DNA of 47,297 bases from Paenibacillus brevis (GTDB taxonomy: Bacteria > Bacillota > Bacilli > Paenibacillales > Paenibacillaceae): NCBI RefSeq assembly GCF_018919145.1, contig NZ_JAHLQJ010000028.1, positions 1 through 47,297 of the forward strand, in the 5' to 3' direction. The notes beneath the pieces were generated by a model. The model saw nothing but the letters and a program-made list of their open reading frames with translations, was not told the DNA's origin and searched no databases. Every line of letters begins with the position of its first letter. Positions within the stretch are counted from its first letter, which is position 1. A program made the translations under genes and the position numbers. Shown here in pieces: positions 1 through 8,589 of the stretch.

Positions 1-397
1 CCTATGAGGTACCGGATGACGCTGATGCATTACAAACAGTAACTGCGCATTATTGCACCTTCAGCGGGTAGCATGCCGCAGGGAGATAAGTTAATAACAG
101 TGCAGTTATTGCTATGCAGCTTAGGCATAGCTATGTGCAGACTGCAGTGCAGTTGAACCCAAAAGCGAAGTAACCAGGGCATAAGTGTGAAGGGTTGTGA
201 AGAAGCGGAGCGTTCGCCTTTGTGAGCGGATTTCTCCCTTGTTAGAACTTAGTCCAATCAGGGAAATCCGCGAACAACAGCGATCATAGCAACTCTTCAC
301 ACGTTGCCCCCTCTAACTCGCCCTCCAATATTTTAACTATATTCCGCTGGTACGCATTTTCCTGCTTGCATGCCGCAGTCACTCACCAGAATGCTGC
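1..397. other. Non-coding stretch downstream of dapL
   Basis: I see no credible gene here. The stretch contains a near-palindrome around 93-110 and the imperfect inverted repeat at 185-302, listed separately. It lies just beyond the stop codon of dapL, but no hairpin followed by a T-run on the minus strand is obvious, so I cannot mark a dapL terminator. Confidence 0.6.
185..303. repeat. Palindromic repeat, family B copy 1
   Basis: The outer arms are 185-199 and 288-302 (GTGTGAAG.GTTG-type), and inner arms 226-238 and 261-271 pair (GCGGATTT..CCC with GGGAAATCCGC), so the segment can fold into a long interrupted hairpin. Positions 263-303 recur in reverse orientation at 15551-15591 with 36 of 41 bases identical. 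The 26-base core at 264-289 differs from the other copy at one base. It is intergenic and non-coding. Family name and function are unknown to me. Confidence 0.7.
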
Positions 398-1651
398 CTA
401 AAACACAAACTTCACTCCACCAAGGCGGCCCTTGATCTCTTCGATCACCTGCTTCTCGGCTTCAATACCGTTAGCTGCAAAGGTTACAGAAAAACGGACG
501 TAATGCCCGGCATCATCCCAGGGCACGGTCGAGATCAGCTTCTCACGAATTAAATATTGAGAGAAGTCTTCCGCGGATGCGAAGGACGGGCCTCCCTCCA
601 CGCCTTGTGGAGCTTCGACATAAAGGAAAAAGGAGCCTCGAGGTTTTTTCGCCTTGAAGCCTAATTCATTCAGTGCCTCGACCAACAGATTGTGACGCCG
701 CGAATACTTCTCCGCAATCTTCTCGGTAATCTCCGGCTTTGACAGTCCATATGCCGCCGCCTTCTGAATGGCGATAAACTGTCCTGAATCATTATTGTCC
801 TTCACGTCGCTAAATGCCTTAATAATCAAGGGATTTCCGGCGACAAACCCGATTCTCCAGCCGGTCATATTATACGACTTGGACAAAGAATGCAATTCGA
901 CGCCTACCTCTTTGGCTCCGGGAACGGACAAGAAGCTCAGCGGCTTAAGGCCGTCATAAGTCAAAGCAGCATATGGCGCATCATGAACTACGACAATATC
1001 GTATTTCTTGGCCCAGGTCACAACCTCGATAAAGAACTCCTTTGTTGCACTGGCTCCCGTAGGATTGTTCGGATAATTCAGGTAGATCAATTTTGCTTTT
1101 GCCGCAATCTCCTCCGGGATGGAGGCCAGATCCGGAAGGAACTGATTCTCTTCCGTGAGAGGCACATGATATACTTCGCCGCCCAGATATTGGGTATGGG
1201 TTCCGAGTACCGGGTATCCCGGAACCGTCAATATGGCAAGGTCACCCGGATTAATGAAGCAGGACGGCAGCATGGCCAACGCCGGCTTGGAGCCGATCGA
1301 ATGAACGATTTCCGTAACCGGATCAATCCCCTCCACGCCAAAGACTTCTTTCAGATACCTGGAGGCTGCTTCCTTAAACTCGGGAATCCCGTTATCCGCA
1401 TAACCCCGGTTTTCTGGCTTGGCAGCCTCCTCAGCCAGCTTGGCCACAATTCCGGCATCTGCCATTTCGTCAGGCTCGCCCACCCCCATATCGATCAATT
1501 CAATATCCGGGAAGTCCTTCCTTGCGGCCGCTTTGGCCCGTTTGATCTTCTCAAATTTATAAATTGCAGTATCTTTACCGTAATTCGCTCCGCCGATTCG
1601 GTCAGCAAACTGCCGTTGGATAAACGTGTCTTGATATTGCTCTATGCTCAT
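398..1651 (-). CDS. dapL: LL-diaminopimelate aminotransferase
   Basis: This is a 417-residue fold-type I PLP aminotransferase. DapL makes LL-diaminopimelate directly from tetrahydrodipicolinate using glutamate, bypassing the succinylase and acetylase routes to lysine and peptidoglycan. The PLP lysine is seen in SLSKSYNMTGWRIG, preceded by the conserved YPNNPTG and HDAPY segments. I chose the ATG at 1651 because AAGGAG lies just upstream of it; the longer open frame to 1690 has a non-conserved N-terminus. The gene is the last of the minus-strand series here, separated from rluD by a terminator, so it probably has its own promoter. MurE in this window is the diaminopimelate-adding type, which fits. 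A related class I aminotransferase of other specificity is the alternative. Confidence 0.85.
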   Translation of the reverse strand: MSIEQYQDTFIQRQFADRIGGANYGKDTAIYKFEKIKRAKAAARKDFPDIELIDMGVGEPDEMADAGIVAKLAEEAAKPENRGYADNGIPEFKEAASRYLKEVFGVEGIDPVTEIVHSIGSKPALAMLPSCFINPGDLAILTVPGYPVLGTHTQYLGGEVYHVPLTEENQFLPDLASIPEEIAAKAKLIYLNYPNNPTGASATKEFFIEVVTWAKKYDIVVVHDAPYAALTYDGLKPLSFLSVPGAKEVGVELHSLSKSYNMTGWRIGFVAGNPLIIKAFSDVKDNNDSGQFIAIQKAAAYGLSKPEITEKIAEKYSRRHNLLVEALNELGFKAKKPRGSFFLYVEAPQGVEGGPSFASAEDFSQYLIREKLISTVPWDDAGHYVRFSVTFAANGIEAEKQVIEEIKGRLGGVKFVF

Positions 1652-1775
1652 AACCGACAACTCCTTATTTAACTTGAAAATGCAGAACATTTCCCCTTTT
1701 CATATTGCTGGAATGCCGGTTTTTTAACAATGGATTAAACACCAGAACGTTTGTACTATCCGACTACATAGACAC

Positions 1776-1824
1776 AAAAAATCCCCGGCTCAGCTATCGC
1801 TACGTGCGATTCTAAGCCAGGGAA
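1776..1824 (-). terminator. Rho-independent terminator after rluD
   Basis: On the minus strand a stem of about 12 pairs (CCCTGGCTTAG with CTGAGCCGGGG, some G-U) encloses a second small stem (ATCGC/GCGAT) and is followed by a run of six T. It sits seven bases beyond the rluD stop. Confidence 0.85.
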
Positions 1825-1830
1825 TCTTCA

Positions 1831-2784
1831 TTACCGATTGCGCAAGGAATGAAGCAATTCCTCCATATCATCAGGGAGGGGTGCCGAGAATTCTTTATAC
1901 TCTCCGCTTGCCGGATGGACAAAGCCCAGGACCGCGGCATGAAGCGCTTGTCCTTGCATTTTAATGCCCTTGCTTCTGCCATACAATGGATCTCCCACAA
2001 GCGGATGTCCGATAAATTTCATATGCACCCGGATTTGGTGGGTACGGCCCGTCTCAAGCTTCAGCTCCAGCAAGGTGTAGTCGCCAAATCGCTCGACAAC
2101 CTGAAAATGAGTCACTGCAGGCTTGCTGTTACGTTCGATTACCGTGTACATTTTCCGGTCATGCGGATCCCGGCCAATCGGCGCATCCACCGTTCCTTGA
2201 TCATGGCTGACATGCCCATGCACGAGCGCATAATACTTCCGGGTTACAGAATGCTCCTTCAATTGGGCAGCCAGAGAAGCGTGAGCCATATCATTCTTGG
2301 CAGCCATCAACAGCCCGGAGGTATCCTTATCAATGCGGTGAACAATACCTGGCCGCAGTTCCCCATTGATCCCCGACAGGTCCTTGCAATGATGCATGAG
2401 CGCATTGACCAGGGTTCCGCAAGCATGTCCCGGTGCCGGGTGAACGACCATCCCGCGCTGCTTGTTCACAACGATAACATCGCTGTCCTCGTAGTAAATA
2501 TCCAACGGGATGGCTTCGGGCACGATCTCTACCGGCTGAGCATCGGGAATCGTTAACGTAACCGTATCTCCGGCGTTCATTTTATAATTCGACTTTACTT
2601 GTTCACCATTGACGGCAATATCGCCATTCTCAATCCATAGCTGAATTTGACTGCGAGAATATTCGTCCCCGGTGATGGACTTGACGTATTTATCAATTCT
2701 CTCTCTGGCACTCTCCGGCTTTACGGTCCATTCCTGGCCCGTGCCTTCCTCCAGATCAAGCCAATTTTCCTCGTTATAAGTCAT
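1831..2784 (-). CDS. rluD: RluA/RluD-family 23S rRNA pseudouridine synthase
   Basis: The 317-residue protein has an N-terminal S4 RNA-binding domain (about residues 18-75, with RIDKYV and SRSQIQLWIENG) followed by the pseudouridine synthase domain. The catalytic Asp is in the GIVHRIDKDTSGLL motif, and GRTHQIRVH and HPLVGDPLYG follow. Family members isomerise uridines in large-subunit rRNA. The start at 2784 is preceded by AGAGGAG and overlaps the lspA stop as ATGA, so the two genes are probably translationally coupled; the lspA-rluD pair is also found in Bacillus (lspA-ylyB). The exact target uridines cannot be told from sequence. Confidence 0.88.
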   Translation of the reverse strand: MTYNEENWLDLEEGTGQEWTVKPESARERIDKYVKSITGDEYSRSQIQLWIENGDIAVNGEQVKSNYKMNAGDTVTLTIPDAQPVEIVPEAIPLDIYYEDSDVIVVNKQRGMVVHPAPGHACGTLVNALMHHCKDLSGINGELRPGIVHRIDKDTSGLLMAAKNDMAHASLAAQLKEHSVTRKYYALVHGHVSHDQGTVDAPIGRDPHDRKMYTVIERNSKPAVTHFQVVERFGDYTLLELKLETGRTHQIRVHMKFIGHPLVGDPLYGRSKGIKMQGQALHAAVLGFVHPASGEYKEFSAPLPDDMEELLHSLRNR

Positions 2785-3287
2785 ACTTGCTCCTCTTGTT
2801 TGATCTCTGCTGCTTGCTGCTTCTCCCGGCGAATCTCCAAAATGGAATCCAGAATAATCAGCGCCACGCCGACAACAATGCATGAATCCGCAACATTAAA
2901 AATCGGGAAGGTATATGACCCGAAATTGAATTGCAGGAAATCCACGACTTCTCCGGTCAGCGCGCGATCGAAGAAATTACCAACCGCACCGCCAAGCACA
3001 AGCGCAAGTGCCGTTTGAAGCAAACGGTTGCCTGATTTTTTTATCTTAAGCATGTACCACACGATACCGATCAATACGACCGTAGTTACCACAATAAAAA
3101 ACCAACGCTGATCCTGTAAAATCCCAAAGGCTGCGCCACGGTTACGATGAGAGGTAATCAGGAAGAAGTTGCCGATGACCGGAATTTGTTCGTTAATGGT
3201 CAAGCTCGTTGCAATCCAATACTTCGTTGCCTGGTCAATGAGAAATGCGATCAATGCGATCAGAAAAAATATCACTCGGGAAGTCAC
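2781..3287 (-). CDS. lspA: Lipoprotein signal peptidase (signal peptidase II)
   Basis: This 168-residue integral membrane aspartyl protease removes the signal peptide of diacylglyceryl-modified prolipoproteins. Four hydrophobic segments are visible. The catalytic aspartates are D107 in the GNFFDR motif and D134 in the FNVADS motif, both intact, and the conserved NRGAAFG segment is near residue 50. The tail is rich in Glu, Lys and Gln. The product would process OppA encoded in this window, which has a lipobox. Its stop overlaps the rluD start by four bases. Confidence 0.95.
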   Translation of the reverse strand: MTSRVIFFLIALIAFLIDQATKYWIATSLTINEQIPVIGNFFLITSHRNRGAAFGILQDQRWFFIVVTTVVLIGIVWYMLKIKKSGNRLLQTALALVLGGAVGNFFDRALTGEVVDFLQFNFGSYTFPIFNVADSCIVVGVALIILDSILEIRREKQQAAEIKQEEQV

Positions 3288-3514
3288 CTCGTTAATTTAG
3301 TTATGCCCAGGGAAGATCCCGGCAGAAATAACCACTTCTAAGACCTGTATATTGTAGCACAGCGGGAAATGAACCGTCCATGCGCGAAAGGATTTTCCTT
3401 AGGTAAAACGTCATGTCTCGGTGCAGAATAGCAGTATGACCAAAGCACCCGGGCATGATTCGCCATTCCTTCTGATTCAATAAACGAAAGCTCGGAAAGG
3501 AGTACGATATAACC

Positions 3515-4234
3515 ATGACCTCAGCTAACTTGAACAACGCGCAATTAGCCGAATTGAAGGACCAGCTCGAGCAGGCCGAGGCCGATCTGCGGCACAGGCT
3601 CGCAGAGCAAGGACATTATGGCCTGAACGAGTCCCTACGCGATAATACGAGCGAGCTGTCTGCTATTGACAATCATCCCGCCGATATCGGCAGTGAAACC
3701 TTTGAGCGGGGTAAGGATCTAGCCTTGAACGAGCATGCCGAGCTGCGGCTTACACGCATTCAGGATGCCCTGTCCAAGCTAGAGAACGGCAGCTACGGCT
3801 GCTGCGAGGCTTGTGGACAAGCGATTGGCTACGAGCGGCTTCAAGCCATTCCCGAGACTGAATACTGCCGGGAACACAGCCCTCAGTCCTTCGTCTCTGC
3901 AAAACGTCCGATCGAGGAACTGTTCCTTGCCCCTCCATTTGGCCGCACAAGCCTGGATGAACACGAAGAGCAAAATGGATTTGACGGAGAAGACGCCTGG
4001 CAGATCGTTGAGGGCTTCGGTACTTCCAATTCTCCAGCCATGGCGGAGGAAAACGAGATCGATGACTATAATGATATGGAGATTGAAGCCTCTGCTGAGC
4101 TGGACGGGTTCGTAGAGCCTTATGAATCCTTCGTTGCTACCGATATTTATGGTCAAAATGTGTTCTTTTACCGTAACGGCGTATACCGCAAGCACATGAA
4201 GGCCACAGAGCATCTGGACAGCGAGGATTCTTAG
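3515..4234 (+). CDS. yteA: TraR/DksA-type zinc-finger protein, YteA family
   Basis: This 239-residue protein starts with an acidic coiled-coil region (about residues 8-95, rich in Glu, Leu and Arg, with NHPADIGSETFERGKD), followed by a zinc-finger-like segment around 96-122 (CEACGQAIGYERL then YCREH), and an acidic C-terminal region ending in SEDS. This layout matches the sporulation-associated YteA family of Bacillus and Paenibacillus, distant DksA relatives whose action is poorly known. The second metal pair reads Cys-x2-His rather than Cys-x2-Cys. An AAAGGAG lies 12 bases before the ATG, a rather long spacing. It is the only housekeeping gene on the plus strand, divergent from lspA, and a family A repeat begins seven bases after its stop. 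Confidence 0.75.
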   Translation: MTSANLNNAQLAELKDQLEQAEADLRHRLAEQGHYGLNESLRDNTSELSAIDNHPADIGSETFERGKDLALNEHAELRLTRIQDALSKLENGSYGCCEACGQAIGYERLQAIPETEYCREHSPQSFVSAKRPIEELFLAPPFGRTSLDEHEEQNGFDGEDAWQIVEGFGTSNSPAMAEENEIDDYNDMEIEASAELDGFVEPYESFVATDIYGQNVFFYRNGVYRKHMKATEHLDSEDS

Positions 4235-4240
4235 GAGGAT

Positions 4241-4411
4241 GTTCAAAAAGTCAGCTTTTGATCACGAAGTAATTCAGGAGGGTCATTCGACATCGAATCT
4301 TGCGTTTACCCTAGAAGTCCGGCACTCATGTAGGGTTTGCCTACACTCCGTTCCTCCTTCTTCGGGTTCTCGCAACCACCTTCTCGGTGCTGAAAACCTG
4401 ACTTATTGAAC
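4241..4411. repeat. Palindromic repeat, family A copy 1
   Basis: A 171-bp non-coding element has 21-base terminal inverted repeats (4241-4261 and 4391-4411) matching at 18 of 21 positions. Inside are a perfect ATTCGA-CA-TCGAAT palindrome and a hairpin GTAGG..CCTAC near 4331-4344. The second copy is at 8367-8525 and a solo end is at 35001-35020. It fills the space between the convergent yteA and DUF5665 genes. It could be a MITE-like element or a structured RNA or terminator-like element. Confidence 0.75.
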
Positions 4412-4431
4412 TCGTACTTTGAGCAGCGGCT

Positions 4432-4806
4432 CTAATACGTATTAAGCTCGAGCTGGCGCTGAACGATGCGCACAACATCGGCGATGTAATCTCCGATAAT
4501 CGGCAAATTCAAGGCCCCAAGCAACTGGAGAAGATAAATAATCGTCGCGGCAAAAAAAGTAAAACCGATCGCAATTCCGACACCGCGCGCCGTTCCTGAC
4601 AGCAGATTGAGCCAGATCAACCGCCATGGTCTGTTCAGCAGCTGTGTATATTCCGCAATGCGTGATTTCTCTAATTGCCGGGTCCAGGTTAGCGTCAGAC
4701 GGTGCAGCTCATTCATTTGTTGTTCCAGCTCTGTCTTCGACTGATTTTGTTCTTCAGCCGAACCGCCGGAGCTTTCTGGTTTCTTATCCGTCTCGCCTTG
4801 CCTCAT
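4432..4806 (-). CDS. DUF5665 domain membrane protein
   Basis: The 124-residue protein has a charged N-terminus (about 35 residues rich in Glu, Lys, Ser), an amphipathic helix, the segment RIAEYTQLLNRPWRLIWLN, and one or two hydrophobic segments near the C-terminus (GVGIAIGFTFFAATIIYLLQLLG). I recognise the DUF5665 pattern, a family of small firmicute membrane proteins with no assigned function. The ATG at 4806 is preceded by GGAGGAGGT; the open frame continues to 4842 but those codons fall in a long hairpin, so the shorter start is better. It lies downstream of ileS, separated by that hairpin. Confidence 0.75.
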   Translation of the reverse strand: MRQGETDKKPESSGGSAEEQNQSKTELEQQMNELHRLTLTWTRQLEKSRIAEYTQLLNRPWRLIWLNLLSGTARGVGIAIGFTFFAATIIYLLQLLGALNLPIIGDYIADVVRIVQRQLELNTY

Positions 4807-4831
4807 CCCGTACCTCCTCCGCAAAATGGAA

Positions 4832-4888
4832 ACGAGCCCCAAGCAGAGCGTCCTCCTAATCAGGAGGACTTTCTCTGCCCAAGCTCGT
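4832..4888. terminator. Long hairpin between ileS and the DUF5665 gene
   Basis: The sequence folds into a nearly continuous stem: ACGAGC.CCAAGCAGAG..GTCCTCCT on one arm and AGGAGGAC..CTCTGC.CAAGCTCGT on the other, with a four-base loop. T-runs flank it only weakly (TTT on the minus strand), so it may act as a terminator, an RNA-stability structure, or both. It lies 31 bases beyond the ileS stop. Confidence 0.6.
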
Positions 4889-4918
4889 TTCTTTGTTCGT
4901 TATAGCCTAGTATGGCCT

Positions 4919-7900
4919 TTAGGCTTGAATATAAACACCGATTTGCTTGGAGCCTAGATCCACGGATTCTCCGAGCTTCTCATCATCTGTATAAGCCACA
5001 TCGGTTAAAAGCACATTATCACGGAGGACTTGTTCAAAGGCCGTAATCGCCGACTTAAGTTCCTCATCTACACGCAGCGTTAGATGAACCCGCTTCTCGA
5101 TCGGCAGATCCAGCTTCTTGCGGGTATCCTGCACCGCACGGACAACCTCGCGTACCCAACCCTCTTGTTCAAGCTCAGGCGTAATATCCGTATTCAGGGC
5201 TACGGTTATACCATATCCTGATGCCGAAGCAAATCCGGATTTCGCCTGCTTCTCCACAAGCAGTTCCTCTGCAGTAATGCTTAGCTCCTCCCCTTCAGGG
5301 GAAGTCACATTGAAGCCGCCATTTTCCACGATGGTACGGGTCTGCGCAGCTTCCAGCTCTTTGAGGTAGCCCTGGAGGAAACCGATATTTTTCCCGTATT
5401 TTTTGCCGGCAACCTTCAAATTCATCTTGAGCGTGAAATCGACGAACCCGCTGTCACTGTGCTCGATCTCGATCGCCTTGACATTAATCTCGTCCTTGAT
5501 GATCTCTTCATAATCAGCTACTGCAAAATCACGGTCCATCGATACGATCAAAGCCGATAACGGCTGGCGTGTCTTGATTCCGGTCTCGTTACGAACATTC
5601 CGCGCCAGCTCCACAATTTGACGCGCGCTTTCCATATCCGCTTCCAGAGCCGTATCAATCAGCGCCTCGTCGGCAACCGGATAATTCGCCAGATGGACAC
5701 TCTCGCCGCCTCCGAGATTCGTAAAGATATCCTCGGACATCATCGGTGTGAATGGAGCCATCAGCTTCGATACGGTCAGCAGCACCTGAACAAGCGTCTG
5801 GTAGGCGGATAATTTGTCTTCGCCAAGTCCGCTGCCCCAGAAACGGTCACGGGAACGGCGGATGTACCAGTTGCTAAGTTCGTCGATGAACGCCTCGATT
5901 GCCTTGGATGTATTTACGAAGTCATTGACGACCAGCCCCTTATCCACCAACAGGATCAGACTGTTCAAACGAGACAGGATCCAGCGGTCCAGCTTGTTCG
6001 AGGAAGGGCGATACGGATGCTCTTCCGGCTTGTAACCATCGATTCCGGCGTATAGCGTGAGGAATGCGTGCGTGTTCACCAGGGTATCGACAACCTTGGA
6101 TTTGGCTTCAGCTACGATCCCCTTGGAGAAACGCTTGCTATTCCACGGCGCACTGTCAGACAATAGAGCCCAGCGGAACGCATCGGTTCCGAATTCATTG
6201 ATGATCTCCCACGGATCAATAACATTGCCCTTGGATTTGGACATCTTCTGCCCGTTCTCATCCAGTACGTGCCCAGTTGCAATAACTGCTTTATAAGGGG
6301 CCTTGCCTGTAAACAAAGTGGACACTGCCAGGAGGCTGTAGAACCAGCCGCGGGTCTGGTCGATGCCTTCACAGATCATGTCCGCAGGGAATTGATCCTC
6401 AAATGTCTCCTTGTTCTCGAACGGGTAATGATGCTGTGCGAACGGCATCGAACCGCTGTCGAACCATACGTCGATGACTTCGCTGGTCCGTTCCATGATG
6501 CCACCCTCACAATGCGGGCAAGCTACCTTCACTTCGTCAACATATGGCTTGTGCAGCTCCAGGTTCTCGCTAACCTCATGAGCCGCATGAGCGCGAAGCT
6601 CCTCCAGGCTATGCGGAGCGAATTGTCCTCCGCAGTCCGGGCATACCCAGACATTAAGCGGCGTTCCCCAATAGCGGTTCCGGCTGATATTCCAATCCAC
6701 CAGTTCCTCGAGGAATTTGCCAAAGCGTCCTTCCCGCACATGGCCCGGATACCAGGTCACGGAATTATTATTTGCAATCAATTGATCTTTCACGGCCGTC
6801 GTCTCAATGAACCAGCTGTCCATGGCATAATAGAGCAGCGGGGATTTACAGCGCCAGCAGAACGGATAGCTATGCTCATACTTTTCTTTACTGTACAAGA
6901 GTCCTCGCTCAGACAGGTTCTTCACAATATCAAGATCGCAATCCTTAACGAACCGTCCGGCAAAATCGCTCACCGTATCCTGATAGCGCCCTTGGTTATT
7001 CACTACGCTCACATAACTGATGCCATTCTCACGGCAAGTACGATAGTCATCCTCACCATGTGCCGGCGCCATATGAACAATCCCAGTACCGCTTGCATCA
7101 GTAACGAAGGATGCGCCTACGATCACATTGATCTTATCCGCTTGTACATAGCTAAAAGGCGGAGTATAGGTTTGGCCGACAAGCTCGGCTCCCTTAAGCG
7201 TAGATTCGATGGAGTAGTCCCCCTTCATAACCTTCTCCACCAGGTTGCGGGCGACAATATATACTCCATCCTCCTGCTTTACTCTTGCATATTCCATATC
7301 GGGATTCACTGCAAGAGCAACGTGGGCAGGCAGCGTCCAAGGCGTGGTCGTCCAGGCCAGTACATATTCACCGCTGTCCTTCAACTTGAACTTGGCTGTA
7401 GCACTCAGATCCTTTACATCCTCATAGCCTTGGGCAACCTCGTGCGAACTAAGGGACGTCTGGCAACAAGGACAATAAGGGCTTACCCGATGACCCTTAT
7501 ATAACAGTCCTTTCTCATGAATGGTCGCCAGAATGTTCCATACACTTTCGATATAGTTGTTTTCAAGGGTGATGTAAGGGTGATCCAGATCGGTCCAATA
7601 GGCGATAGCCTCTGTGAATTCGCGCCATTGCTTCTCATAGCCGAATACACTGTCCTTACACTTCTTGATAAATGCTTCCACGCCATATTTCTCGATCTCT
7701 TGCTTGCCCGAAATACCAAGCACCTTCTCTACGCCCAGCTCAACCGGCAGACCGTGCGTATCCCAGCCGGCCTTGCGCACAACCCTGTAACCCTTCATCG
7801 TCTGATAGCGGCCGACGAAATCCTTGATTACACGGCCCAGCACGTGGCCGATATGCGGCATGCCGTTCGCAGTAGGAGGACCTTCAAAGAACACATAATT

Positions 7901-8014
7901 CGGTCGTCCCTCCCGGTTCTCGATACTTCTCTTGAAAGTATCCTCGACATTCCATTTATCCAGAATCCGCATGTCTCTGGCTCGTGCTTTTTCCCTTACA
8001 TCGACCTTTTTCAT
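4919..8014 (-). CDS. ileS: Isoleucyl-tRNA synthetase, long type (IleS2-like)
   Basis: The 1031-residue class I synthetase charges tRNA-Ile with isoleucine. The HIGH signature is at residues 54-57 (PHIGHVLGR) and KMSKS at 590-594. Cys pairs that could bind zinc include CPCCQTSLSS, CWRCKSPLLYY, CPDCGGQF and CPHCEGG. The long editing domain contains TTTPWTLPAHVALAV. Length and sequence (MKKVDVREKA start, RNRYWGTPLNVW, DVWFDSGSMPFAQHHYPFENKE) match the eukaryote-like type-2 enzymes, not the roughly 920-residue type of Bacillus subtilis. Type-2 enzymes are known to be poorly inhibited by mupirocin. A T-box leader lies directly upstream. Start ATG at 8014 has an AAGAAGGGAAG ribosome-binding region. 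Confidence 0.95.
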   Translation of the reverse strand: MKKVDVREKARARDMRILDKWNVEDTFKRSIENREGRPNYVFFEGPPTANGMPHIGHVLGRVIKDFVGRYQTMKGYRVVRKAGWDTHGLPVELGVEKVLGISGKQEIEKYGVEAFIKKCKDSVFGYEKQWREFTEAIAYWTDLDHPYITLENNYIESVWNILATIHEKGLLYKGHRVSPYCPCCQTSLSSHEVAQGYEDVKDLSATAKFKLKDSGEYVLAWTTTPWTLPAHVALAVNPDMEYARVKQEDGVYIVARNLVEKVMKGDYSIESTLKGAELVGQTYTPPFSYVQADKINVIVGASFVTDASGTGIVHMAPAHGEDDYRTCRENGISYVSVVNNQGRYQDTVSDFAGRFVKDCDLDIVKNLSERGLLYSKEKYEHSYPFCWRCKSPLLYYAMDSWFIETTAVKDQLIANNNSVTWYPGHVREGRFGKFLEELVDWNISRNRYWGTPLNVWVCPDCGGQFAPHSLEELRAHAAHEVSENLELHKPYVDEVKVACPHCEGGIMERTSEVIDVWFDSGSMPFAQHHYPFENKETFEDQFPADMICEGIDQTRGWFYSLLAVSTLFTGKAPYKAVIATGHVLDENGQKMSKSKGNVIDPWEIINEFGTDAFRWALLSDSAPWNSKRFSKGIVAEAKSKVVDTLVNTHAFLTLYAGIDGYKPEEHPYRPSSNKLDRWILSRLNSLILLVDKGLVVNDFVNTSKAIEAFIDELSNWYIRRSRDRFWGSGLGEDKLSAYQTLVQVLLTVSKLMAPFTPMMSEDIFTNLGGGESVHLANYPVADEALIDTALEADMESARQIVELARNVRNETGIKTRQPLSALIVSMDRDFAVADYEEIIKDEINVKAIEIEHSDSGFVDFTLKMNLKVAGKKYGKNIGFLQGYLKELEAAQTRTIVENGGFNVTSPEGEELSITAEELLVEKQAKSGFASASGYGITVALNTDITPELEQEGWVREVVRAVQDTRKKLDLPIEKRVHLTLRVDEELKSAITAFEQVLRDNVLLTDVAYTDDEKLGESVDLGSKQIGVYIQA

Positions 8015-8065
8015 TTCATTTCAGCTTCCCTTCTTCAATTTGCATGACTGCTTCTTAAAAACAAC

Positions 8066-8356
8066 AAAAAAAGCCCCGCCCCAAAAGGGACGAGACTCTG
8101 CTCGCGTTACCACCCTTGTTCCACGTTATCCTGCATTCCGGCAATTCTAAGCTGCCGGGAGGTACGTGACACTCTGATCCCATACGCATCATATGGGGCC
8201 GGTATAACGGCCGACAGCCGGTATGACTTACTCCCCTGCCAAGCAGGTCGTTTCAGTCAGACTTCTCCGGGATGATCTTCCGTCAGCGCCTTGAACATTG
8301 GCTTTCAGCAATCGCCAACTCTCTGAGGAACAAAAGGCTGCGTACTCTTTCCCATC
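8066..8356 (-). promoter_or_regulatory. T-box riboswitch leader of ileS
   Basis: On the minus strand the leader contains the conserved T-box core AAGGGTGGTAACGCGAGCAG (8098-8117), followed by a terminator hairpin (8073-8096, about 10 pairs, loop of four T) and a run of seven T (8066-8072). Upstream are typical Stem I signatures: GATGGGAAAGAGTA at the start and CAGAGAGTTGGCGATTGCTGAAAGCC in the distal part. A candidate specifier is ATC, which occurs as a tandem ATC-ATC at about 8271-8276; ATC is an isoleucine codon. Uncharged tRNA-Ile would pair with the specifier and the T-box bulge and block the terminator, raising ileS expression. Confidence 0.92.
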
Positions 8357-8366
8357 ATCGAATCCA

Positions 8367-8525
8367 TATCAACTTTTGATCACGATGTAATTCATGATGA
8401 CAATTCGACATCGAATCTTGAATTCAGCCGTGCCTTCCGTTGCTCACGTGGGTTTTGCCCACGCTCCGCTACTCAGTCCCTAGCTTCATTCAACCTTCTC
8501 GGTGCTGAAAAGCTGATCTTTGAAC
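8367..8525. repeat. Palindromic repeat, family A copy 2
   Basis: The right end TGAAAAGCTGATCTTTGAAC (8506-8525) pairs with the left TCAACTTTTGA (8369-8379); the outermost left bases are not conserved. Blocks shared with copy 1 include CTTTTGATCACGA.GTAATTCA, ATTCGACATCGAATCTTG and CAACCTTCTCGGTGCTGAAAA. The central hairpin is CGTGGG..CCCACG where copy 1 has GTAGG..CCTAC. It lies just upstream of the ileS T-box leader, between divIVA and ileS. Confidence 0.72.
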
Positions 8526-8589
8526 ACTTATCGTAATTATAAATTTATTTATAACGTATTATCTCTACAAATGTCAACCGGGCAAGTAA

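Noticed and set aside
890..1672. A 260-codon plus-strand open frame opposite dapL, and a similar one at 1849-2556 opposite rluD
   Set aside because: Both are shadows of well-supported enzymes with catalytic motifs; neither has a ribosome-binding site or a recognisable domain.
6269..7504. A 411-codon plus-strand open frame within ileS
   Set aside because: It lies fully inside a clear synthetase gene on the other strand, and its translation has no recognisable motif.
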